Positions 7,946 to 17,284 of a DNA stretch of 64,000 nt are shown piece after piece (position 1 is the first letter of the stretch; the number at the start of each line of letters is the position of its first letter). The notes under the pieces were generated by a model, which saw only the letters and a list, made by a program, of their open reading frames with translations, did no database searches and had not been told where the DNA came from. The position numbers and the translations under genes are program-made. The DNA is from Marinomonas ostreistagni (GTDB taxonomy: Bacteria; Pseudomonadota; Gammaproteobacteria; Pseudomonadales; Marinomonadaceae): the NCBI RefSeq assembly GCF_016461785.1, contig NZ_JAEMUH010000002.1, positions 124,001-188,000 of the forward strand, written 5' to 3'.

Positions 7946-9722
7946 CCAGCTTCTCACCTACTTGTTCAGTAAATAAATCATTCGCATTAAGCTTACTTAG
8001 GATATCTTTACTAAGTCCAGTTAAACGGCTCAATGCAGCGATGGACGTTGGGTTCGATTCGAAAATGGCATGCAGTTGCTTCTCAGTAAGGTAATCAGCA
8101 GCTCGATTGGCCACACTCCATTGTAATAACTTTTGCCAGCTCCCTGTAGGCTTCTCCGACTCCTGCGTGTCTTTGAGTGCTGGGTAAAACCAATCTGTTG
8201 TCGTTAACAGTTGCACTTCAGATCTTAATAACGCTCGACATTCTTCGCCTAACCCAACAGAAAAAGGCGATAAACTTTGAATAAATAGGTAGCCCTTTGC
8301 TAGCAATATACGAACCACCGATTTCCACTGAATTTCATCCAAAGCCGTACCCGCGCCAAACAATGTATGAGTCTCTAAACGGTAATTCAAAACTTGCTTT
8401 GTACGCTTGCCCATTAATACTTGAATCAAGGCAGCAAACGGCACCACCCCTTTAGTATGATGCACTAGGCTTAAGAGTTTCTGCGCTGCGATAGTTACGT
8501 TATGTTGCTTGCTAGTTGAACGACATCGGTCGCACACACCACAAGGAGCCTTTGGCGTCTCTGAAAAAGCCTCTAACAGTACATTTTGGCGGCAACTCAT
8601 ATGCTCCAGGCAGGACATCAAACGCCAGAACTCCTCTTCTATTTGTTCTTGATGAACAAACTGCCAAGTCTGCATGACGTCTTGTAGGCCATAAAATAGT
8701 AACGCCTGAGCGACACGGCCATCACGGCCTGCCCGCCCTACCTCCTGAACATAGTTCTCTAGCGACAAAGGTAAGTCCATATGCACTACGAAGCGAACGT
8801 GGTCCAAATCAACCCCCATGCCATAGGCCGTGGTCGCCACCAATACCTGTACCTTGCCTTTTGCAAAGCATTGATGAGCCATTTCTCTAGAATCTGAATC
8901 CATGCTGGCATGATAGCAGGTCGCCGATACCCCTTGGCTAGTGAGCCAACGGGCTAACTCTTCGGATTTGGACCGGGCACGACAATAAACGATCCCCGGC
9001 TGAGCCATGGCATCTTTCATCAAGAAAGAAAGCAACTGCTGCTTAGCGCGCTTTTTTTGTGAGACTTTAAGCTGGATATTAGGACGACTGATACTCTCAC
9101 GAACAATTCTCGGGGAATGTAGGCCCAGCGCATTCGCTATCGCTTGTTCTTTATTGGGCAACAGAGTACCTGTTAGCGCAATGATAGGCGCATCAGGAAA
9201 TACCGTTTTCAAACAACCAAGCTGCGCGTATTCTGGGCGAAAGTTACGCCCCCAACGTAGAATACAGTGCGCCTCATCCACCGCAATGCAAGCAATCGGT
9301 ACATCTTCTAATAACCCCATCACGCTCGACTGCAGAAGCTTTTCCGGCGACATGTACAATATTTCAACGTCGTTATGACGCAAACGCCAATACAGATCAT
9401 TTTGCTCCGCGCCATTTTGCGTGGAGTTTAAAAACTCTGCTTTGATCCCAAGCCCCTGAAGCGTCTCTACTTGCTGCTGCATAATCGCAATCAAAGGACT
9501 GATTACTAAACCAACCCCTTCGCTTGCCAAAGACGCCACTTGATAAATAGCCGATTTACCTGCTCCGGTTGGCAACAATGCCAAAACATCCTCACCTTCT
9601 GTCACCGCACGTACACACGCTTCTTGTGAACCAATAAAAGATGAGTAACCCAAACGCTGAAGGGCATGCTCGAGCGTAGGATTTATTCGCTCTAGAGAGT
9701 CGTTTTTAACGGGTTTGCTCAT
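7938..9722 (-). CDS. recQ: ATP-dependent DNA helicase, RecQ family
   Basis: Superfamily 2 DNA helicase of 594 residues. Visible in order are the Q-like N-terminal segment SSFIGSQEACVRAV, Walker A LPTGAGKS (about 50-57), DEAHC in motif II, ALTGT (motif III), VGRAGRDGR (motif VI) and the RecQ-C-terminal zinc site with CRQN and CGVCDRC. The end is a short HRDC-like or winged-helix region with AALSRLTGLSKDILSKL. It acts in recombination and repair. Some typical RecQ positions vary (LRWGRNFRPEY), so it may be a RecQ paralogue rather than the sole RecQ. Confidence 0.93.
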   Translation of the reverse strand: MSKPVKNDSLERINPTLEHALQRLGYSSFIGSQEACVRAVTEGEDVLALLPTGAGKSAIYQVASLASEGVGLVISPLIAIMQQQVETLQGLGIKAEFLNSTQNGAEQNDLYWRLRHNDVEILYMSPEKLLQSSVMGLLEDVPIACIAVDEAHCILRWGRNFRPEYAQLGCLKTVFPDAPIIALTGTLLPNKEQAIANALGLHSPRIVRESISRPNIQLKVSQKKRAKQQLLSFLMKDAMAQPGIVYCRARSKSEELARWLTSQGVSATCYHASMDSDSREMAHQCFAKGKVQVLVATTAYGMGVDLDHVRFVVHMDLPLSLENYVQEVGRAGRDGRVAQALLFYGLQDVMQTWQFVHQEQIEEEFWRLMSCLEHMSCRQNVLLEAFSETPKAPCGVCDRCRSTSKQHNVTIAAQKLLSLVHHTKGVVPFAALIQVLMGKRTKQVLNYRLETHTLFGAGTALDEIQWKSVVRILLAKGYLFIQSLSPFSVGLGEECRALLRSEVQLLTTTDWFYPALKDTQESEKPTGSWQKLLQWSVANRAADYLTEKQLHAIFESNPTSIAALSRLTGLSKDILSKLNANDLFTEQVGEKLDV

Positions 9723-9780
9723 GGTTTTTTACAACTGATGTGTTTAAACTGTGTCGCGTATATTGAATAGGATCACTTAA

Positions 9781-10437
9781 ATGCAACACCAACCTCTTGA
9801 TGACTTAGAATTAGAAGAGCTCGAAAACTTTCTTGATTCCGATGCCGTCCACGAAGACTGCCAAAACTTTGTGATGGCACATGGCTTCCTAACCGCTCTT
9901 GCTATTTGTCCAGAGCCACCAGCAGCGTCTCAATGGTTACCGCTTGTTTTCGAAGAAACGCCTAATTTTACCTCTGATAAAGAACAAAAGCACATCGAGA
10001 ATTTAATAGTGCGTTTGGCATCTGATATTCAAAAGGAATTAGAGTCCGAAGATGACTTCTTAGTCCCTTGTGAAATCGAAGTAAGCAGCGACCCAAATGA
10101 GTTGAGTGAGCTTGAAGAATGGGCGTCAGGTTTCATGGAAGGTGTATTCTTCACGGAACGCAGCTGGTTTGAAACCGAAAAAGAGGAAGAAGTGGCCGAA
10201 CTTCTGCTGCCATTTATGGTGGCATCTGGTTTGTTTGAAGACGAAGAAGTGCAACAAATTCGTGAAAGCGAAAAGCTCACCAAATCTTGTATCGAGCAAA
10301 TCCCTCAGTTAGTGACAGACTTATTTCTTGTTCTGCGCACAGAGCCGGAGAAAAAGCCAAACAAACCAAAACCACAACAACGCGGCCCTAAAGGTGGCAA
10401 AGGTTCTAATAAAGGTAAAGGCGGCAAGAAGCATTAA
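9781..10437 (+). CDS. YecA/UPF0149 family protein
   Basis: A 218-residue acidic protein beginning MQHQPLDDLELEELENFLDS, with the conserved MAHGFLTALAICPEPP and EEWASGFMEGVF segments of the YgfB/YecA (UPF0149) family. The C-terminal tail of about 30 residues is Lys/Gly/Pro-rich (PKGGKGSNKGKGGKKH) and replaces the SEC-C zinc motif found in YecA itself. That basic tail may bind nucleic acid or the ribosome; this is inference. The molecular function is unknown. An AGGA precedes the ATG by 9 bp. It is divergent from recQ. Confidence 0.85.
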   Translation: MQHQPLDDLELEELENFLDSDAVHEDCQNFVMAHGFLTALAICPEPPAASQWLPLVFEETPNFTSDKEQKHIENLIVRLASDIQKELESEDDFLVPCEIEVSSDPNELSELEEWASGFMEGVFFTERSWFETEKEEEVAELLLPFMVASGLFEDEEVQQIRESEKLTKSCIEQIPQLVTDLFLVLRTEPEKKPNKPKPQQRGPKGGKGSNKGKGGKKH

Positions 10438-10451
10438 TCTTTGTTCAGCAT

Positions 10452-10479
10452 AAAAAAAGCCGCATCACTGGATGCGGCT
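10452..10479 (-). terminator. Rho-independent terminator of the Spy/CpxP-like gene
   Basis: A 9-bp perfect stem AGCCGCATC/GATGCGGCT with a 4-base loop. A run of A on the left reads as a T-run on the minus strand. Confidence 0.85.
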
Positions 10480-10510
10480 ATCAAGTGGGGGAACCGATTT
10501 CGCATCTAAA

Positions 10511-10954
10511 CTATTTACGGCGATCTTGCATCCATTGCACTTGCTGTGGCGTTAATAACGCATAGAATTCATGCGTTGTCTTTGCTCTCTTAACCTCTAG
10601 AGTTTGCATCAGATCACCACGCTTTTCCGACAGATCTGCGACTTGATCAACATAATCCTTGTCTACCGGATTTAACTGCATCATAGGTTTACGCAGCTTT
10701 TGCAGGTCCTCAATCACCTCTTGACGATCTTCTCTGGCCTCGGCGAATAGCTTTCCAGCTTTCTTCTTGGTGTTTTCATCAAGTTTTAACTCAGTCGCCA
10801 TACGGTCTAGCGCCTGCTCAGAGTAAGGATCCATTGTCTTTACTGGCGCTTGAGCAGAACCCGCCGCAAAAGATGTTGACGCCATGGTTACTGCTGCCGC
10901 AGCAACCAGAGCCAAAGTTGATTTCTTGTAACGCTTCGCATTAAAAGTGGTCAT
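10511..10954 (-). CDS. Spy/CpxP-like periplasmic protein (LTXXQ family)
   Basis: A 147-residue exported protein with a signal peptide of about 30 residues ending near STSFAAGSA. The mature part is highly charged and helical, and its C-terminus holds LLTPQQVQWMQDRR, the LTXXQ signature shared by CpxP and Spy. Those proteins are periplasmic helical chaperones or stress-response modulators. No Cpx-type kinase or regulator adjoins it; the nearest kinase, downstream on the same strand, is a hybrid of different architecture. GAGGTG precedes the ATG. The family call is good, the specific role open. Confidence 0.8.
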   Translation of the reverse strand: MTTFNAKRYKKSTLALVAAAAVTMASTSFAAGSAQAPVKTMDPYSEQALDRMATELKLDENTKKKAGKLFAEAREDRQEVIEDLQKLRKPMMQLNPVDKDYVDQVADLSEKRGDLMQTLEVKRAKTTHEFYALLTPQQVQWMQDRRK

Positions 10955-11106
10955 ACCACACCTCGCTGTTCGTTATTGGTGATTTCATTATCACCCTTTA
11001 ACTGTCAGTGTGTGTCAGATATGAGAAATGCCACTGTAAAGAAATCAAACAGAATGGTCACCTCACTTGCATATATGAGGTAGGTCAGCGATACACGCCT
11101 GTAAAG

Positions 11107-11487
11107 TTAGTAAAACTCGTCGCTTGCTTTCGTTTCAACCATCATTCCATTAAATAGTGAAATAAGTAGGGCTGAGATTCGTTCATGCATGATAACTGTA
11201 TGACAGTTGCCGCACTCCTGCATGTGATGACGTAGTTCATCTCGAACAGATTTAATACCTGTGACATCGATTAAAATGTCAATCTGAGAACTATCTTCTA
11301 ATAAGTCATACATATTTGTTGTGACTAAAATATTATGCTCTTTTGCAAGCAGGATCCCTGGAGCTTGTGGATTAGTATCGGCAACACCCACGATATCTAC
11401 GAATTCCGCTTTAAAAAGCCGATCTAATAGCTCTAAGCCTGCATTTCCTGCACCAACGACTGCGACCTTGAATTGGTTCTGGCTCAT
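11107..11487 (-). CDS. Small NAD(P)-binding Rossmann-fold protein
   Basis: A 126-residue protein with a single nucleotide-binding Rossmann unit. VAVVGAGNAGLELLDRL has the GXGXXG-type loop (GAGNAG), followed by a beta strand ending in an acidic residue (VDIVGVAD) as in NAD-preferring folds. The chain then has IDILIDVTG and ends with HERISALLISLFNGMM. There is no room for a catalytic dehydrogenase domain. It resembles the N-terminal half of aspartate- or acetaldehyde-dehydrogenase-like proteins. It lies 145 bp after the hybrid kinase gene on the same strand and could be a redox-sensing accessory of that system (inference). AAGGA precedes the ATG. Confidence 0.6.
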   Translation of the reverse strand: MSQNQFKVAVVGAGNAGLELLDRLFKAEFVDIVGVADTNPQAPGILLAKEHNILVTTNMYDLLEDSSQIDILIDVTGIKSVRDELRHHMQECGNCHTVIMHERISALLISLFNGMMVETKASDEFY

Positions 11488-11632
11488 TTCTTATCCTTAA
11501 CAATTGGTGAACAACAATCTTTCACGTTACGCCTCAGGAAATTACTTGACCAGTTTGAAAGTTGAGTTGGGGTGATAACTTGTTAAAACTTTGCTACAGG
11601 TCACAGATTAAGTGTTTAGAGGTAACGCCCCC

Positions 11633-13867
11633 TCAACGCCATCTTATCAGAGCTTCTTCCAATTGAGTTACATTGACAGGTTTCGCTATGAAGTCACACA
11701 TCCCAACCTCCTTACAATGCTTTTTGTCTTCTTCAAAGGCATTTGCAGTGAGCGCTATAATGGGTACAGAGAGGTAACTTTCCATCTTTTTAATTTCTAA
11801 CGTTGCCTGAAGACCATCCTTGATCGGCATTTGGATATCCATAAAAATTAAGTCAAACAGATGGGCGTTACATTGCTCAATCGCCTGCTCACCATCTTCT
11901 ACCAACACAATTGAGCCTACATTTAGCTTATTTAAAAGTCCCTTTATAACAATTTGATTTGTCTTATTATCTTCGGCCACTAAAATATTTAAGTGTGAGA
12001 AATCATGAGTTTCATCATCAAGAGTTAGCATTTTTTCTTCATCAATAGACGCTTCAATCTCAGCTATTTCTGCTTGCATAGAAAAATAAAAATTCGCCCC
12101 TTTCCCTAGTTTACTTTCGACATTGAGCTCACTATCCATTAAATAAAGTAATTTACTACTAATAGTTAGACCCAGCCCTGTCCCGCCAAATTTTCTAGTA
12201 ACGGAAGTGTCTGCTTGGGTAAATGCTTCAAATAGTTTATCTAGAGCCTGAGATTCTATACCGATCCCAGTATCAGAAACACTGAAATCTAAACGCAGCG
12301 TTTTATCAGATTGTTTAGTTGCTTTGACGTTGATACAAATAGCGCCATCACTGGTAAACTTAATGGCATTACCAATTAAGTTCATAAGAACCTGTTTTAA
12401 TCTTGTCTCATCTCCCAAGAAAACAATGTTTTCAGCCTCTGGAATAATATTCAACTGAAGCTTAATACCTTTTGAAACAGCTTGGCCTCTAAACAATAGC
12501 TCTAAAGACTTCATCATTGTATTTAAGTTAACCGGACTGTTCTCTAGTTCAACCTTATCCGCTTCTATTTTACTTAAATCTAAAATGTCATTAATTATTA
12601 CAAGCAGGCTTTCACCTGAAGACTTAATAATATCTAACATTTCCTTTTGATCGGTTGACAGCTTTGTTTCATAAAGCTGTGAGGCCATACCTAAAATACC
12701 ATTCATAGGAGTCCGAATCTCATGACTCATATTCGCTAAAAATTCGGATTTAACTTTCGAAGTATGCTCCGCAGCCTTTTTCTGTTTTTCGAGATCTATA
12801 CTCATATCTCGAAAACGGCTAGCCGCTTCCGCCAACACACCAAGCTCATCTCGCCTATCGGTCTGGTTGATTGTTGCTGTTAGGTCATTGCTGAGAAATC
12901 GTCTAAAGCTATGTGTTAGCTGAACAATAGCTTTTGTGAGATGAACATGGAAAAACCAAACCAGCATTAAAAGGTAAATCACAATTGCCAAACTGAGAAG
13001 ATTTAAGATGATCGCGGTAGTCGCAATACTCTCGACACCTACTTTCTTAATACTATTCAGACGCTCAAGGGAGAGTTCCCTCAGTGCATTAGCCAATGTG
13101 CCAAACTCATTTGCATCACCAGCCATCACTACATTCATAAGATTTAGATAGTTTCGATTAATCTGAATACTTTTTGCAAAGGATGTTTGATATTCTTTTG
13201 CCAGTTGGTGAAGCTTTATATTGGATTTGATTTCATTAATATTTTTTCCTGCCAATCTATTTAGAATAGCATTAACTGCTCTTCTTTTACTGTAATCCTT
13301 CTTCGTTAAAAACTGCCACGCACTACGATGCAATGTATGCCAATCATTATTCTCTTCGAGTATTGCCAACTTTGTCTCGGGAATATCAGAGTCTTTTTCT
13401 AGTGTAGAGAGTTCTTGAATAGCGGCTTGATAAATTGACTCTAACTCACCATCAATCATCTCTTCTCTTGACTTATAAAGGACAGACAGCATATTCAAAT
13501 TGCTTCCTATCCTGTCAAGTAAACCCACCATCTTATTAATATAATCGTATTCTTTGGCTGACACATTTTCTTGATCCAGTGCATCCAACCTAAGCTGAAT
13601 ATCTTTAAAATTATCTGTTATTTTATCAAATACTGCATCGCTTCCCGACAAGCTGTAAACAGAGATATCTCGCTGCATCTCAATAACGTCTTTATTAATC
13701 CGTATTACCACTGTGGAATATGTGCTGATATCTGCGACATTACTCATCGCATCGTCAATGGTATTCAGACGTTGAGCCATTACGATATAACTTACTACAA
13801 GCGTAATAACGACTAAACTGAAAGCTAATATGATTTTTGCAACGATTGAACGAGCAATAAAATGCAC
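11633..13867 (-). CDS. Hybrid sensor histidine kinase with C-terminal receiver
   Basis: A 744-residue membrane sensor kinase. TM1 is at about 11-31 and TM2 at about 283-306, bounding a periplasmic helical sensor region of about 250 residues. A HAMP-like segment follows (about 310-360), then the HisKA dimerisation domain with FLANMSHEIRTPMNG (His382), a HATPase domain with N box NLIGNAIKF and G boxes DTGIG and GGTGLGL, and a receiver domain (about 625-744) with FMDIQMP (Asp677). No HPt domain is present and no separate response regulator adjoins, so the phosphorelay partner lies elsewhere. It starts 10 bp after the solute-binding protein gene, which suggests that protein presents the signal to the periplasmic domain. 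Confidence 0.92.
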   Translation of the reverse strand: MHFIARSIVAKIILAFSLVVITLVVSYIVMAQRLNTIDDAMSNVADISTYSTVVIRINKDVIEMQRDISVYSLSGSDAVFDKITDNFKDIQLRLDALDQENVSAKEYDYINKMVGLLDRIGSNLNMLSVLYKSREEMIDGELESIYQAAIQELSTLEKDSDIPETKLAILEENNDWHTLHRSAWQFLTKKDYSKRRAVNAILNRLAGKNINEIKSNIKLHQLAKEYQTSFAKSIQINRNYLNLMNVVMAGDANEFGTLANALRELSLERLNSIKKVGVESIATTAIILNLLSLAIVIYLLMLVWFFHVHLTKAIVQLTHSFRRFLSNDLTATINQTDRRDELGVLAEAASRFRDMSIDLEKQKKAAEHTSKVKSEFLANMSHEIRTPMNGILGMASQLYETKLSTDQKEMLDIIKSSGESLLVIINDILDLSKIEADKVELENSPVNLNTMMKSLELLFRGQAVSKGIKLQLNIIPEAENIVFLGDETRLKQVLMNLIGNAIKFTSDGAICINVKATKQSDKTLRLDFSVSDTGIGIESQALDKLFEAFTQADTSVTRKFGGTGLGLTISSKLLYLMDSELNVESKLGKGANFYFSMQAEIAEIEASIDEEKMLTLDDETHDFSHLNILVAEDNKTNQIVIKGLLNKLNVGSIVLVEDGEQAIEQCNAHLFDLIFMDIQMPIKDGLQATLEIKKMESYLSVPIIALTANAFEEDKKHCKEVGMCDFIAKPVNVTQLEEALIRWR

Positions 13868-13877
13868 TACACTTCCC

Positions 13878-15146
13878 CTAAGCGTTTAGCAATTCATACC
13901 ATTTATCTAAACTATAATCATAGTTCTGCATCACGGTATTCCACACGGCAATATTCGACAAACGCGTGACATAGCTACCTCCATGCCTTAAGTCTCCGGC
14001 TTTAACAGAAACATTGCCATCGGTACCCTTTAAGTCCACCGCCGCTTCTTTTCCATCGTACCAATAATCCCATTCTGCCTGAGACATTAGCGCCCTACTA
14101 CGTTGAGGATTAGAAATGTAATAACCCTGGCGCGCAATAAAGGCACCCGGATACCCAGATAGCCACCAATTCATATAATCGTATGCGGCCTCTTTGACAT
14201 CCTCACTAACGTTGGCAGACATGCACATGACCCCGTGCCAGGCTCGATAACCCTCTTTCGGCGCAGCATAAACAACGGGGATACCTTGTCCATTGCACGC
14301 ACTGACGGCAGGAGAAAACATGCTTTGGATATTGACCCGTCCTGTTTTCATAAACTCAACGGATTGGGGAACAGATGACCAAAAACCTGAGAAATGTCCT
14401 TGTCGTTTTTTAGCGAGCAAGATGTCAAACAATTGGTCTATTTCCGTGATGGACATATTCCCTATATCCTTAAAGGACATTAGACCTTGTGCTTGAGCCG
14501 CTAAAGCCACATCAAAAATCCCAATGGTTGGTGCATTAACCAGACCAACCTTGCCTTTATTTCGTTCATCTAACAACCATGCCCAAGACTCAGTCTCATA
14601 GGCCACACCTTTTGAAATATGTTGGGTATTATAGCCAAACGAATCTACATTATGGACATAAGGCATAAAACTTAACTGGCCTGTCGGATTAGCCCCTAAC
14701 GATCCATCAGGCTGTACATAGATAATTTTATTGGGTGCATCACCAGCCCCGATTAAAGAGCTATCGGTTAATTTACCAGTTTTCGTTAGGTTATTTATCT
14801 CATGCCAATATCTAAGACGATCAGTCTCTAATGGCTGGATAGAACCCGCTTGCCATAGAATATTTATTGAATCCGACCAATGTTCATATAAATCAAATGA
14901 ACTTGGGGCTGAGGCCGCTTTTTGTAATAACGCCGCATCACCCATCGGGCTAAACTCAAGGTTAATTCCGAGCTCCTTCATAGCCCGTTGCCTAAGCTCT
15001 TCTTGTAGGGTGACATGTGTTCCCATCACCCTTAAAGTGACCACCTTCTTTGAATATACAAATGGAGCTTTTAAGGCTACGGTCGAGGCCGCGGCTCCGA
15101 CCCCCAAGGTTTTCAAAAAGCCTCGACGATCCAGTAAATCACCCAT
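13878..15146 (-). CDS. Tat-exported ABC-type solute-binding protein, probable sensor partner
   Basis: Extracellular solute-binding protein (422 residues from the preferred start) of the spermidine/putrescine-type fold. I chose the ATG at 15146 because AGGA lies 9 bp upstream and it gives a compact twin-arginine signal (DRRGFLKTLGVGAAAS); the frame is open to 15257. Later segments such as SFMPYVHNVDSFGYN and MNWWLSGYPGAFIARQGYY fit a periplasmic ligand-binding protein. No permease or ATPase genes adjoin; instead a hybrid kinase follows after 10 bp. The likely role is ligand capture for signalling rather than transport, by analogy with other binding-protein-linked kinases. The ligand is unknown. 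Confidence 0.8.
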   Translation of the reverse strand: MGDLLDRRGFLKTLGVGAAASTVALKAPFVYSKKVVTLRVMGTHVTLQEELRQRAMKELGINLEFSPMGDAALLQKAASAPSSFDLYEHWSDSINILWQAGSIQPLETDRLRYWHEINNLTKTGKLTDSSLIGAGDAPNKIIYVQPDGSLGANPTGQLSFMPYVHNVDSFGYNTQHISKGVAYETESWAWLLDERNKGKVGLVNAPTIGIFDVALAAQAQGLMSFKDIGNMSITEIDQLFDILLAKKRQGHFSGFWSSVPQSVEFMKTGRVNIQSMFSPAVSACNGQGIPVVYAAPKEGYRAWHGVMCMSANVSEDVKEAAYDYMNWWLSGYPGAFIARQGYYISNPQRSRALMSQAEWDYWYDGKEAAVDLKGTDGNVSVKAGDLRHGGSYVTRLSNIAVWNTVMQNYDYSLDKWYELLNA

Positions 15147-15558
15147 AATTGCTTGTCCTATCCAAGTTTTCTTCTTCATTATAGATAGGATCATAGAAAC
15201 CGCTAGCAGCGACACCTTAGTCAACGTCAGTAACAGTCTCTTTTGTCGTATTGGCAATTACGCACTATGCGTTGACTTTAATGAGAGACGTTTTCATTCG
15301 CGACGACTAAAAATATCATGCTCAACATTAGACTGTTTAATTTGGACAATATAAAACACTTCTTGGCTGTAGTGAGTAATGCTCAATCTTCTAATATAAC
15401 CAGCTTCATATTTTATTGATTACGCTAACTTTCTTGCATTTGAAATATAGGTAGACAAGCAAGGTTTATTTTGAAAGAATCGGCCAATTTTCAACCAAGC
15501 ATACAAAAGATAATACTTCATTGATGAAGTAAAGATTTGAATTTAATTGATATTTTAT
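15147..15558. other. Intergenic region between divergent solute-binding protein and diguanylate cyclase genes
   Basis: No convincing gene. It should hold the promoters of both divergent units. The one clear symmetric element is the palindrome at 15515-15530, listed separately. Confidence 0.6.
15515..15530. promoter_or_regulatory. Palindrome upstream of the diguanylate cyclase gene
   Basis: ACTTCAT-TG-ATGAAGT is a perfect 7-base inverted repeat with a 2-base centre, 28 bp before the ATG at 15559. The size and spacing suit a dimeric repressor site; the binding protein is unknown. Confidence 0.35.
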
Positions 15559-17151
15559 ATGAAAAAGTTTTCAAAATTACATCAACAGATATTTTCAATC
15601 ACAACAGCACTTGCTTTACTGACAATCTTGATTATCAGTGTTTGTATTGCCTCTCTTTTGTATACCCAAGGAATAGATAATGCGGAATCCGTGCTGCGCA
15701 ATAAAAACAGATCGGTAAATGCCCTAATAGAAGGTTATGTTGCACCTTTACGCAAAGCGGTTGAGTACACTGGCAGCTCTGCCTCAGGGGTAGATCACAG
15801 TCGTTTTCAAGAACCAGAAACTCAAACAAAAATACAAAGTTTGTATAAAATACTGCAAAACACCATTCCAAATATACATTACATCTTTTCTGGCTATGAA
15901 GATGGCTCTTTGCTAATAAACAACTACACACCACCCTCAGACTATAATGCTGTCGAGAGACCGTGGTATCAAGCTGCTATAAAATCGAATCCCATGATTT
16001 CGGACGGTGTGCCTTATCAGGATATTAACTCTAAAAAATGGCTGGTATCGTTTGGAAAAACACTTATAAACCCAGAAGGTAAAGTGGTAGGCGTTATTTC
16101 AATCGATGCTGGTATGGATGCTATTGTCGAAGCGTTAGCCGTTGAAGATGAGAAGTATCCGACCATCTATAATTTCGTCATGAATACCGAAGGCAAAATA
16201 CTGATACACCCTAACGAAACGCTTCCCGACACACTACACCGAGAAATTATTTCCCACATTCCAAATGAAATGAATGCATCTGGTAGCCTTTCTTACCAAG
16301 ATGGAGACCAAAAAAAGCTCGCTCACTATAATCGAATTGATAAGTTAGGTTGGATTGTTGTAACCGAGGTCAACCTCACGGATATTCGAGAACCCATCGT
16401 CAAAACGATCACAACCACCTTATTGACTATTGTTTTAGGTTCACTGCTTACGACTTGGTTGATGAGTTATATATTAAGTAGACATCTAATTGTACCTTTA
16501 AAGAAGCTACAGCATAGAGTTCAAGAAATCACTGAAGGCAAGGATAGCCAAGGCAAATATGTCTTCCCAAATAATGAAATAGGCAAGATTTCAGAAGCCA
16601 TCGAAAAACTTACTGAGAAAGCGTTGTTTCAAAAGAACATAGAGTTAAAAGATAAAAACTTATTACTCAGCTCTATCTCACATACTGATCAGCTAACGGC
16701 AATAGCAAACCGTCGCAAAATGATGGAAGTGCTTCAAAAAGAAGTTAGCAACTACCAAAAAACTCGCCAGCCTTTCTGCGTACTCATGTTTGATATCGAC
16801 CATTTTAAACGTGTTAATGACACGTATGGCCATGAAGTGGGTGACCAGGTCTTAGTAAAACTGGCAAAAGTAGTCAAAGCAACGATACGTAATACCGATA
16901 CTATAGGCAGATGGGGAGGAGAAGAATTTGTCATCGTCTGCCCTCACACATATCAGCAAGTGGCTTTATCGATGGCAAGCAATATATTTTCCGCAATCCA
17001 TAAGCATACATTCCCTATGGATATAGATGTAACGGTTAGCCTAGGTTTATCAGAGTTTAACGATCACCATTCGTTAGAAAGCATCTTGGTTGAAATCGAT
17101 AAGAAAATGTATCTCGCAAAACAGAACGGAAGAAATCGCATTCAACCGTGA
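15559..17151 (+). CDS. Membrane diguanylate cyclase with dCache-type sensor
   Basis: A 530-residue GGDEF protein from the ATG at 15559; an upstream in-frame TTG at 15547 is less likely. TM1 covers about 12-35, a periplasmic double-Cache-like domain follows (with NAVERPWYQAAIKS and GVISIDAGMDAIV), TM2 is near 288-310, then a HAMP segment and the GGDEF domain. The active-site motif is WGGEEF (GGEEF at 453-457), which is catalytically competent in this family, so it should make c-di-GMP from two GTP. DIDHFKRVNDTYGHEVGDQVL is intact. It is transcribed away from the solute-binding protein/kinase unit and may share its signal (inference). Confidence 0.93.
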   Translation: MKKFSKLHQQIFSITTALALLTILIISVCIASLLYTQGIDNAESVLRNKNRSVNALIEGYVAPLRKAVEYTGSSASGVDHSRFQEPETQTKIQSLYKILQNTIPNIHYIFSGYEDGSLLINNYTPPSDYNAVERPWYQAAIKSNPMISDGVPYQDINSKKWLVSFGKTLINPEGKVVGVISIDAGMDAIVEALAVEDEKYPTIYNFVMNTEGKILIHPNETLPDTLHREIISHIPNEMNASGSLSYQDGDQKKLAHYNRIDKLGWIVVTEVNLTDIREPIVKTITTTLLTIVLGSLLTTWLMSYILSRHLIVPLKKLQHRVQEITEGKDSQGKYVFPNNEIGKISEAIEKLTEKALFQKNIELKDKNLLLSSISHTDQLTAIANRRKMMEVLQKEVSNYQKTRQPFCVLMFDIDHFKRVNDTYGHEVGDQVLVKLAKVVKATIRNTDTIGRWGGEEFVIVCPHTYQQVALSMASNIFSAIHKHTFPMDIDVTVSLGLSEFNDHHSLESILVEIDKKMYLAKQNGRNRIQP

Positions 17152-17212
17152 TCTATGCTGAATCTAGCAAAAGTCGCATGGCGGCTAAGACAAATTGACC
17201 TTTCTGATCATC

Positions 17213-17243
17213 GGCTCAGTCCTATTTTATTGACTGAGCCTTT
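17213..17243 (+). terminator. Probable terminator after the diguanylate cyclase gene
   Basis: GGCTCAGTC and GACTGAGCC are perfect 9-base arms with a 10-base AT-rich loop, followed by a short T-run. Confidence 0.6.
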
Positions 17244-17284
17244 ATAGCCATCCATCCTTAGACCACGCAACGATCTTGGCGTAT

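Noticed and set aside
14731..15354. 207-codon plus-strand frame opposite the solute-binding protein gene
   Set aside because: It is the antisense shadow of a well-supported gene and its translation shows no protein-like pattern.
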